A model generated the notes under the pieces. It saw nothing but the letters and a program-made list of their open reading frames with translations, was not told the DNA's origin and did no database searches. A stretch of DNA of 64,000 nucleotides from Lachnospiraceae bacterium AB2028 (lineage in GTDB: Bacteria > Bacillota > Clostridia > Lachnospirales > Lachnospiraceae). Numbering within the stretch: the first letter of the stretch is position 1; each line of letters starts with the position of its first letter. A program made the position numbers and the translations under genes. This document shows positions 16,552 through 24,771 of the stretch, one piece after another. Location: positions 235,008-299,007 of the forward strand of contig JHYJ01000007.1 in assembly GCA_000621425.1 (NCBI GenBank), read 5' to 3'.

Positions 16552-17508
16552 ATGAAAAAAACTATTACCTGGCTTAAGCACGCTATCAAACATACCATAA
16601 GGAATAAGATACCTACTCTTGGCAATAAACTAAGATATGTCCATAGGGAAATGCTAACAACCCAAGAGGCATCTGATGCTCTGGCAAATATGCTTAAGTC
16701 TGACCAACCCTTTATGGCCGGACGGCTCGGTTTCTCTGAAACAGGGGTAATGCGTATGTTCGAATTCGAAATAAAGAAAAAATACGCACTTACCATAAAT
16801 ATACTTTACAACTGGTCAGGTTTTTTCCCAAACGATCCCGCACTCGGTAAAAGATTCTTGCAGTTAATGACGGATGCAATAGCACAGACCGATCTTTTTG
16901 CTTGTAATAAGCAGTTTTTGGAAGACTATTTCATTGATACCTATCTTCCTACCCAAAGTAAATCAGTAGAAAATTTCAGAGTTTTCGAACCTTATTCCCT
17001 TGATAATTCATGGACTGCTGCCCTTAAAGGGAAAAGGGTCCTCATAGTATCATCTTTTTCAAAATCCGTTGAACATCAATATGCCAGACGCGAAGAAATA
17101 TACCCGGGAACTGATATTCTTCCGGAATTTACACTCTTAACCTATCAATCACTTGTAACACTTGGTGATATGGATGATAATCGATTCTCAGACTGGTTTG
17201 AAGCACTGGATTTCATGAAGAATGAGATATTAGCAATGGATTTCGATGTTGCCCTGGTGAGCTGCGGCGCATACGCTTATCCGCTATGTGCAGAGATAAA
17301 AAAAGCAGGAAAGCAGGCTATATGCATGGGCGGAGTTCTGCAGATTCTGTTTGGAATCATGGGCAGACGATGGGATGGATCCAGATTCGGTGGAATAGAG
17401 CATATGGATGAAAATCTCAAAAAATATTATAATGACTCGTGGATCTATCCTTTGGAAGAACGGCCTAAAGCTGCTGACAAAGTGGAATATGGTCCCTATT
17501 GGAAATAA
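16552..17508 (+). CDS. GT-D-like glycosyltransferase family protein
   Basis: 318 residues. The segment 'FMAGRLGFSETGVM' followed by 'GKRVLIVSSFSKSVEHQY', 'FDVALVSCGAYAYPLCAEIK' and 'CMGGVLQILFGIMGRRW' resembles the DUF1792/GT-D fold (the xGRxGxxE nucleotide-sugar loop and the late GG.LQ..FG.. segment). It is soluble, with no signal peptide. AAGGA lies 7 nt before the ATG. Neighbours are an acetyltransferase and a GT2 gene on the same strand, so a cytoplasmic sugar-adding role is likely. The family call rests on motif recall only. Confidence 0.6.
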   Translation: MKKTITWLKHAIKHTIRNKIPTLGNKLRYVHREMLTTQEASDALANMLKSDQPFMAGRLGFSETGVMRMFEFEIKKKYALTINILYNWSGFFPNDPALGKRFLQLMTDAIAQTDLFACNKQFLEDYFIDTYLPTQSKSVENFRVFEPYSLDNSWTAALKGKRVLIVSSFSKSVEHQYARREEIYPGTDILPEFTLLTYQSLVTLGDMDDNRFSDWFEALDFMKNEILAMDFDVALVSCGAYAYPLCAEIKKAGKQAICMGGVLQILFGIMGRRWDGSRFGGIEHMDENLKKYYNDSWIYPLEERPKAADKVEYGPYWK

Positions 17509-17568
17509 TCAGCCCTCGTGCTATGAATGTAAACTAAAATTCCTTAATAGAAATCGTGGTTAATTTAT

Positions 17569-18552
17569 ATGAAACATTCAGATAATATACAACTGGAAGA
17601 AGATTTGGTCAGCATACTGGTACCGGTTTACAATATCAGCAGATACATAGGTGAATGTATTGAATGCCTTTTAAACCAAACCTATAGAAATATTGAAATC
17701 ATACTTGTAGACAACGGTAGCGATGACGGCAGCTATGAGATATGCCAGGAATACGCCAAAAAAGATTCCCGGATCCGTCTCTTCCGTGCCGGCGTAAGGC
17801 AGCAGTACATCGCAAGAAATAAAACTGTGGAAGAGATACGTGGAAAATATTACTGCTTTGTTGATGGGGATGATTATGTTTCTGTAAATTATGTTAAAAA
17901 AATGTATGACGTAATGAAAGAGTATGATGTTGACATCGTACTTTGCGGAATGACTGCAATGGTAGAATGCAGAGATATAAAGTTAGATGTCACACATAAG
18001 ATTACTCTTACTGATGATCCTAAAAATCTTCGTAAATGTATTGTATGCAAACTTTTTAAAACAAGCGTATTTAAAGATGTAAGATTTAGCAATGTTCGAA
18101 TGGGCTGTGATGCGGCATACAGCACCAACATTTTTAAGATATCAACAAAAGCAGCTATATGTGGCTATAATTTGTATGGTTACAGATCATACATCTCCAG
18201 TGTAACTCATATGCTCCTAAACAAATCCTTTTTTTCCGAATTGGACGATTGCATAAGAAATAAAAATGAACAGCTATTTCTAAACCATGTTGTAAAATGC
18301 CTTCAAATTGTTTCACATCGTCATGAGGAACAGCTTTTCCATAAGGAATTACTTACACTCAAAGAAAAGATAGATACGGCAAAGGCAAATTCCATTAATG
18401 TAAGCGATGAACTCTATCAGCAGTTACAGTCAGTAATAGAAAAATCACAGGTGAGTATAATGAAATACACCTATCTAAAACTAAAATATTTTTACACCTC
18501 ACATATGGCTGCCTATCGCCGAAAAACCGACTACCACTGCCGATTAGACTAA
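17569..18552 (+). CDS. GT2-family glycosyltransferase
   Basis: 327 residues. It is a GT-A fold with 'VSILVPVYNISRYIGECI' at the N-terminus, 'ILVDNGSDDGSYEIC' and the metal-binding 'CFVDGDDYV' near residue 100. It is an inverting transferase working at the cytoplasmic face. The C-terminal 100 residues are helical and lysine-rich, with no clear membrane anchor. It is the last gene of the plus-strand island; the convergent YidC-fusion gene ends only 13 bp away with no terminator between them. The ribosome-binding site is weak. Sugar specificity unknown. Confidence 0.88.
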   Translation: MKHSDNIQLEEDLVSILVPVYNISRYIGECIECLLNQTYRNIEIILVDNGSDDGSYEICQEYAKKDSRIRLFRAGVRQQYIARNKTVEEIRGKYYCFVDGDDYVSVNYVKKMYDVMKEYDVDIVLCGMTAMVECRDIKLDVTHKITLTDDPKNLRKCIVCKLFKTSVFKDVRFSNVRMGCDAAYSTNIFKISTKAAICGYNLYGYRSYISSVTHMLLNKSFFSELDDCIRNKNEQLFLNHVVKCLQIVSHRHEEQLFHKELLTLKEKIDTAKANSINVSDELYQQLQSVIEKSQVSIMKYTYLKLKYFYTSHMAAYRRKTDYHCRLD

Positions 18553-18565
18553 ACTCTCTGTAGTG

Positions 18566-21250
18566 CTATTCATCCATTTCCGGATCTGCATAACTCCAAT
18601 TCTCCGGTCTAAAAATATCATTCTTTACATGATAAAATAATGGATCATCCCAATCACCTTCCAAAGACACAATATCAACCCCATTCTTTTTCCCCTCTGT
18701 TGAAATCGGATGGTCAGTATAAGGATTCACCGGATTTGATATAATACCATCCATCGCTAAACTTGGTACATCCGCATTTGTCATAAAACTATTGTCTACC
18801 GTAAATCCCTTGCTGTTATAATCCTTAACCATTAACAAACAGTTATATGTCTGCATATCTTTCCCATCTAAAGCTCTGAGATTATCAAACTGGCCCAACC
18901 AGTAGCCATGGTCTGAAACCAGTATAATCCTTGTATTATCGTACACCCCATTCTCTCTCAGATAGTCAAACCACTCTGCTAAACGTAAAAGTGCAGCAAC
19001 GTTAACAAAATAAGATTTTACTCCAAAATCATCTCCATTTCCGGCATCCTGGCTTAAATCCATCCGTATCCCATTTAATTCTCTTTGAATTTCTATATCA
19101 TAGCCACTATTATCTACCTTATCTGTCAGCTCATAATCGGGAAGCTGTAGCCAATTGGGCTCATGCGATAAAAGGTTAGTATACATGATCAAGCCCGGCT
19201 TTCCATCGTCTATGGTGGTATACGATTTGAGATTAACCAAGGCTCTATATTCCTCTTTGTACTCTCCAATGCGAACATCCGTTGATAATTCGGGATACAT
19301 ATACCGACCACCATCATAAACATTGTCTTGAAATTCTGCCGGCACCATTCTTAGAAAGCTGTACATAACAAAATTCCGTTCAATCGTCCGCCACTCATCT
19401 TCCCAGTGATACTCTTCCGTCTCTTTAAAACGTCCTCCATAATGAAAAGCATTCACATAATCATAATCATCATAAATACTATAATCAGAAACCCCTTCCT
19501 GTCCACCTGCACAGGGAACATCACCTATTGATACACGATAATCGTTTTCGCCAAACAGATACGGCATCACCGTTAATGCCTCATCTGTCAACGTAGTCCA
19601 CTCGTCCCGATCCTGTACATACGCTGATAGCATTCTATCACCCAGATAATCATAACCACCAAAAATAGCCTGTGATCCACATCTAGTAGAGTATGCTGTC
19701 GTAACTACATTAGGATAAAATGTAAATCCATCCATTTTTTCCATCAAATCCGGTCGTTCTTCCATTATAAATGGAATATATGCACCTATTGCACGATCCA
19801 GCATGATAACAACTACATTTTTCTCTGTACGACTCAACGCAAATTCCACATGCTCCTCACCCGCATGCACCTGTTGTATCTGTTGAACACTTTTATAAAT
19901 ATCAATTGCAGAAACTGCAATAAAAGAAACAATAATTCCGTTTATTATCATTTTTAATATATTCTTTTTTTTATAATACAAAATAATAAAAATGAAAAAA
20001 ACCAAAATATTAATCACCAGATTCCCATATCTGATCAGGGATGCCAAATGCAACTCTTTTGCAAACCTAAGACGCATATCGCACGTCCCCATATCCGCAT
20101 TTACAAAGAAAAAATTGACCATAACCACAGGTATAAATCCATACAACAAATATTCATACCAGACTTTTCCTTTTTCAGAAAGCATAATATAAAGTATGCT
20201 CCCCCATACACCAAAAAAACCTATACAAGTCAATGTTGTAGTCAACACATACATCAATGGGGATCGATAACGAAATATATTTACAAAATCCTGTGGAGCA
20301 GACGAAATTACCCTTAATGGGATAACCATACCTGCAAAAAGGATCAATGCTATCACCGGCTGAATCGGATATGCCCTTTTATTCATTACCGGTAAAACAC
20401 CCTTTTCTTTCTTATAAAATTCACGTATCACACTCCAAAGCAGTGCTGCAACAATCAAGAAAACAACAGCCAGTTCCTCCCTATCTCTTCTTTGAACTGC
20501 CCCCATCATATGGCCCGATAAAACATAGTACATTGAAACAAAGATAGTAACCAACAAAAGAAGATATTTTTTTATATTTATACTTTCTGGAATGCACTTT
20601 GTAACAAGATTTTTTAATAACGAAAAAAGATTATTCACGGTCCAATACAGAACCAATCCCGATGGACAATCATATAACAAAAAAAGAAAAATGACTGCCG
20701 GAAAATATACCTGAAGTTTTTCCCTAATTCCACTACCCCGTGTATAAATAAAGCCAGAAAAAACATTTAGCATCGTCATCAAAACCGGCAAAAAATGTAT
20801 CTGAAGATTGCCTACTTTGATAATATCATCCGGTTGACCAAGATCTGCAATTATACCAAAAGTAGTTCCCTGTATTAAATTAAGATTACTGAGAAAGTGG
20901 TATGCCGCAATAAAAAAAGGAATCTGAAGTAATAAAGGCAAAAGACTCTTTGCCGAAGACATAGGATGATAGTCATTCTCCCTATAAAAGGTCGATAACA
21001 TCATAAAACGTTCTTCTCCACGGAAGGCATTTTTTATATGTTTCACCCACATCTGAAGGGATTTTTGTTTCTGTATTTCTTCTTCCTGAATCTTATCAGC
21101 CTTCAAATATATGGGTAATGTAAGTAAACTTACGGAAATACCCACGAAAATAATTGCCCATCCGGCATTTCCCAAAAATTCATACATTACCGTGAAGATA
21201 ATCTCTAAAAGGATCTCTATCGGTCTGATTATCAGATCATAAAAAAACAA
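18566..21250 (-). CDS. YidC-like domain fused to alkaline-phosphatase-superfamily domain, fusion 3
   Basis: 894 residues. The YidC-like N-terminus has Ser41 at the groove-arginine column ('VSLLTLPIY'), 'LLLQIPFFIAAYHFLSN' and 'VLYWTVNNLFSLLKN'. The catalytic part has 'VVVIMLDRAIGAYIPFIMEE', Thr in 'YSTRCGSQAIFGGYDY', 'SHEPNWLQLPDYEL', 'IILVSDHGY' and 'VKNDIFRPENW'. The start is TTG at 21250 with GGGAGG 9 nt upstream; no in-frame ATG is near, and the TTG aligns with the start of the paralogues. It lies 68 bp after the second flippase gene on the same strand, which suggests the phospho-modification acts on the flipped glycan. Confidence 0.78.
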   Translation of the reverse strand: MFFYDLIIRPIEILLEIIFTVMYEFLGNAGWAIIFVGISVSLLTLPIYLKADKIQEEEIQKQKSLQMWVKHIKNAFRGEERFMMLSTFYRENDYHPMSSAKSLLPLLLQIPFFIAAYHFLSNLNLIQGTTFGIIADLGQPDDIIKVGNLQIHFLPVLMTMLNVFSGFIYTRGSGIREKLQVYFPAVIFLFLLYDCPSGLVLYWTVNNLFSLLKNLVTKCIPESINIKKYLLLLVTIFVSMYYVLSGHMMGAVQRRDREELAVVFLIVAALLWSVIREFYKKEKGVLPVMNKRAYPIQPVIALILFAGMVIPLRVISSAPQDFVNIFRYRSPLMYVLTTTLTCIGFFGVWGSILYIMLSEKGKVWYEYLLYGFIPVVMVNFFFVNADMGTCDMRLRFAKELHLASLIRYGNLVINILVFFIFIILYYKKKNILKMIINGIIVSFIAVSAIDIYKSVQQIQQVHAGEEHVEFALSRTEKNVVVIMLDRAIGAYIPFIMEERPDLMEKMDGFTFYPNVVTTAYSTRCGSQAIFGGYDYLGDRMLSAYVQDRDEWTTLTDEALTVMPYLFGENDYRVSIGDVPCAGGQEGVSDYSIYDDYDYVNAFHYGGRFKETEEYHWEDEWRTIERNFVMYSFLRMVPAEFQDNVYDGGRYMYPELSTDVRIGEYKEEYRALVNLKSYTTIDDGKPGLIMYTNLLSHEPNWLQLPDYELTDKVDNSGYDIEIQRELNGIRMDLSQDAGNGDDFGVKSYFVNVAALLRLAEWFDYLRENGVYDNTRIILVSDHGYWLGQFDNLRALDGKDMQTYNCLLMVKDYNSKGFTVDNSFMTNADVPSLAMDGIISNPVNPYTDHPISTEGKKNGVDIVSLEGDWDDPLFYHVKNDIFRPENWSYADPEMDE

Positions 21251-21318
21251 CGCTATCGTCCTCCCGTACCATGATCATCTCACTCTTTAATCATATACAA
21301 ACTCATCATAGTACCAAT

Positions 21319-23112
21319 TCACTTTTTTTCAGATGCACTATGTTGCAATGCTTCGTCATATGAAATCAGCTCTGCCGTCCCATAATTAAGCCTGTAAATA
21401 ATATCACAGTTCCTGATAGTTGTAAGACGATGCGCAATAACAACCATTGTAATCTTGCCTGAAAGACGGTAAATAGCATCCATAACAGCAGCCTCTGTGT
21501 CATTGTCCAATGCAGATGTCGCTTCATCAAGAATGAGCAACTGGGGATCTGTATACAACGCTCTTGCAATTCCAATTCTCTGACGCTGTCCACCGGAAAG
21601 CTGTACGCCCCTATCACCTATATTTGTATTCAGACCATCCTTCTGTTTTCTCACGTAGTCCGCCAGTTGTGCTTCCTCAAGTACCTGCCATACTTTATCA
21701 TCATCAATCTGGTCAGATGGAAGACCAAATGCCACATTTGCTCGAATCGTATCATCCATCAGATAGATGCTCTGGGGAATGTATCCTATAAGAGAATGCC
21801 AGGAATCAATGTTTCTGTATACATCATAACCATCAGACAATACAGCCCCTTCCTGTGGCTGATAAAGCCCCAGAAGAATATCTGCCATGGTAGTTTTCCC
21901 TGAGCCGGATGGACCAACGAATGCAACGGATTTTTTGCTCGGGATTGATAAAGAAATCCCCTTCAAGACATCAACATCCGGTTTTGTGGGATATGCATAC
22001 CTTACAGCTTTTACTTCAACTGAATCTTCCAGCGTCATGTCGTGTCCCTGCTGTGGTTTCATCATCTTTCTATCCATCTCCAACTGTTCTATATCTTTCA
22101 CATCACGATATACAGCATCCACCGATGGCATATTAAACATAAGTGAGCTTAGACAACCGCTTATTCGATTAAACGACGGAAGCATACGAAATGCAGCCAT
22201 GGCAAACACAGATAACACCGACACAAACTGTGCCATATCAGCACCCCTTATAATACTGACAGACATATACAGCAAAATAGATGATACAGAAACCATCTCA
22301 ACTACCGGCTTGGTAAGATTTGAAAGGGTTATATTTTTTCTCATAATATCCGCATTATCGTAGGTTGCTAAAGAGTACTCACCAATAAAGAATTCCTCTC
22401 TATTCATTGTCTTAATCTCTTTAATCCCGCTTAATGACTGTAAAAACCATTTATTGGACAGAAATGCGGTTTCCCTATTTTTTTCACCCAAAATACGAAG
22501 ACGTTTTTTATAAAATTTAAAGAAAATCAGCAACATAACCACCATAGCCGCCGATACAACTACTGTAGTCAAAACATCCGTAACCAGCAGAAAAAAAACA
22601 AGTGCCAGACAGACAAATACCTCAGTTATCAATTGAACCGAATTCTGGATAACGGAGAAAAACTGCGAAACATCATTATTTATATTTCGTTGTATCTCTG
22701 CCATATTATGCTTTACATGGAATATATAATCCTGACGCATATAACAGTCCATCATTTTTATAGATAACTTCGCCTTATTAAAATATATAAACTTATATAA
22801 ATAGACATTCATCCATATGATGAAAAGATTCTTTGCAATATACACAACCAACATAAACAAAGATGCGTACAGTAAAAATCCCCCCACATCCCTAATGTGA
22901 AATGTCTGCATTATACGACTATATACAACATTAGTATTAACCTTTTCCGGTTCAAGAACAATTGACATAATTGGCAGTATTGCAGAAACTCCCAAGGTCT
23001 CAAGAGCAGTGTTTATCAGAACCAAAATCACAAAAAAAACAGTCTGTCTTTTCTGCTTGCGATCCAATATATAGGCTACTTTATTCAACATTTGTATAGA
23101 ATTCTTTATCAT
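21319..23112 (-). CDS. ABC exporter, second PglK/MsbA-like flippase
   Basis: 597 residues: six-helix exporter domain plus ATPase. Motifs: Walker A 'GPSGSGKTT', signature 'LSGGQRQRIGIARAL', Walker B 'LLILDEATSALD', 'VIAHRL'. The N-terminal membrane half is clearly paralogous to 2671-4407 (shared 'ALETLGVS.I.PI' near residues 35-50). Two such flippases in one locus suggest two different lipid-linked glycans or duplicated cassettes. It is flanked by YidC-fusion genes and a KpsS-like transferase, all on the minus strand. The ATG at 23112 is chosen as the first with an open frame. Confidence 0.87.
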   Translation of the reverse strand: MIKNSIQMLNKVAYILDRKQKRQTVFFVILVLINTALETLGVSAILPIMSIVLEPEKVNTNVVYSRIMQTFHIRDVGGFLLYASLFMLVVYIAKNLFIIWMNVYLYKFIYFNKAKLSIKMMDCYMRQDYIFHVKHNMAEIQRNINNDVSQFFSVIQNSVQLITEVFVCLALVFFLLVTDVLTTVVVSAAMVVMLLIFFKFYKKRLRILGEKNRETAFLSNKWFLQSLSGIKEIKTMNREEFFIGEYSLATYDNADIMRKNITLSNLTKPVVEMVSVSSILLYMSVSIIRGADMAQFVSVLSVFAMAAFRMLPSFNRISGCLSSLMFNMPSVDAVYRDVKDIEQLEMDRKMMKPQQGHDMTLEDSVEVKAVRYAYPTKPDVDVLKGISLSIPSKKSVAFVGPSGSGKTTMADILLGLYQPQEGAVLSDGYDVYRNIDSWHSLIGYIPQSIYLMDDTIRANVAFGLPSDQIDDDKVWQVLEEAQLADYVRKQKDGLNTNIGDRGVQLSGGQRQRIGIARALYTDPQLLILDEATSALDNDTEAAVMDAIYRLSGKITMVVIAHRLTTIRNCDIIYRLNYGTAELISYDEALQHSASEKK

Positions 23113-23166
23113 TTATTCATACACCTGTCATTTATTTGGCATATCCATCGCTATATTCTATCACAA

Positions 23167-24771
23167 TCAGAAATCCTCCGCCAACTTTCCCGCCTGATAA
23201 AAAGCCGTTTTTCTATAATCATTTTCTAAAAGATACTTACACGCCGCAATTGTAATCTCATCATTATATTTCATAGTTCCATCATTCTTTTCAAAATAAT
23301 CTATTGCCATCTCATCAAGCATTTTTGTATATCCGCCGCCAAGGATATTTGCAAATTCATCATTAAAATCATCATAGGGTCCTTCTTTTTTCCTGATATT
23401 TTGAAGATAGAAAACTTTCTTGGCCTTGATCACCTGTTCATCGTTAAGCGGCTTTATTTTACACATTTTCTTAAGACAACTCTCATACTGATCAAATGAT
23501 TTTGGCTCTAAAGTATACCCAAATCCCTTGTAATACGGCGTACCCACTATTACTGCAGGTATGCCGAAACATGCGAATTCCGCTCCGGCATTTCCACCTA
23601 TTGTAATAATTGCATCAGCAATATTCTTAATACTTTCAGCACTCACTTCATCAGAAAGAATGAATATATTGTCCTTTTTGTATTTTTCATACATATTTTC
23701 AATAGAATCTTTTGATTCATGGTAAGCCCTTCTGGTCGGATGTGGTTTCAATATCCAGTTCACATCATTAATCGAACCGGCTATACGCAGCGTCTGCTCA
23801 GTCCAATCATAGTAATCCCTAAAATAAATATCTCCATAGTTGAAAACAGCATCTGTAAATGTATGGGCCATGATCACGATATTCTTTTTAGCGGGATCAA
23901 GACTCAATTCCCTGATTCCATCCTCTCTGCTCCACACTTTTTTTCCTGCAAAAGCTCCCTTGTCAATATTTCGGCCATTCTTCCCTTGAAAACGTTCTTC
24001 AAGATATTTTTCAGTTGCCATGACACCATTATCATCCACTTCATGAATATGTTCATGACAGTATTGATAATCCATATAATGCCAACGCACTGTACGAAGA
24101 TGCTCGTCAAATTCAACTTTCCCCATACCGGAACCGCTTACATTTCTTATTCCTGCTCCGTGACTGTGAAAAAGCGCTAACTGCATCCCCTCATGATAAG
24201 CCAGATCATCAGACACACAAAAAACAGGTGGATGATTAGTAAGATAGCGATTCAATGAGTAATGCATCCACAATAAGTGAAATATTTTTTTTACACACGT
24301 AAAATTAAAAACGTTGTATATTGTTGAGAGATCTGATGTTCTCAGAATATCCTCATAAATAGCACAGCCTACCGGTATGTTGTCCAGTTTAAGTTTCTTT
24401 AGTTTTTCACCACTTCCACCATGAAACATAATACCCATAGTTTTCAAACCTGCAAAAAGAAAAGACTTCACATCCTTCCTGCAGGTTTCTTCCAAACTAA
24501 TCAGGGCTATACCGTATGAATCAAATAATCTTTTCAAATCTGCATTAGGATGCCAGGTTACTGCAATGACTTTTGCACCTGATTGTTCAGCCATCCCCAA
24601 CGCAAACAATATCTTTGGCATTATCCAAGCCGTCTGAAGACGAACCATGGACAAATTTATATAAATATACCTTTTTGTTTTATCTCCATCCGAACGAATA
24701 ATTGTCGTCTTATTATGATTTATCCATTTTTCAAGTACATTTCCGCTGATAGGAAAATCTTCCGTTTTCAT
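23167..24771 (-). CDS. Capsule-polysaccharide-synthesis-like (KpsS/polysialyltransferase-type GT-B) protein
   Basis: 534 residues. The C-terminal half has 'VNWILKPHPTRRAYHE' (the KPHP motif of KpsC/KpsS and related GT-B enzymes) and 'ADAIITIGGNAGAEFACFGIPAVI', the sugar-nucleotide phosphate-binding turn of that fold. The N-terminal half contains 'KVIAVTWHPNADLKRLFDSYG', a first Rossmann strand with its following helix. It is cytoplasmic, with no signal peptide. Its ATG overlaps the stop of the upstream YidC-fusion gene as ATGA, so the two are coupled. Possibly a Kdo-, sialyl- or glycerol-phosphate-type transferase; specificity unknown. Confidence 0.65.
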   Translation of the reverse strand: MKTEDFPISGNVLEKWINHNKTTIIRSDGDKTKRYIYINLSMVRLQTAWIMPKILFALGMAEQSGAKVIAVTWHPNADLKRLFDSYGIALISLEETCRKDVKSFLFAGLKTMGIMFHGGSGEKLKKLKLDNIPVGCAIYEDILRTSDLSTIYNVFNFTCVKKIFHLLWMHYSLNRYLTNHPPVFCVSDDLAYHEGMQLALFHSHGAGIRNVSGSGMGKVEFDEHLRTVRWHYMDYQYCHEHIHEVDDNGVMATEKYLEERFQGKNGRNIDKGAFAGKKVWSREDGIRELSLDPAKKNIVIMAHTFTDAVFNYGDIYFRDYYDWTEQTLRIAGSINDVNWILKPHPTRRAYHESKDSIENMYEKYKKDNIFILSDEVSAESIKNIADAIITIGGNAGAEFACFGIPAVIVGTPYYKGFGYTLEPKSFDQYESCLKKMCKIKPLNDEQVIKAKKVFYLQNIRKKEGPYDDFNDEFANILGGGYTKMLDEMAIDYFEKNDGTMKYNDEITIAACKYLLENDYRKTAFYQAGKLAEDF

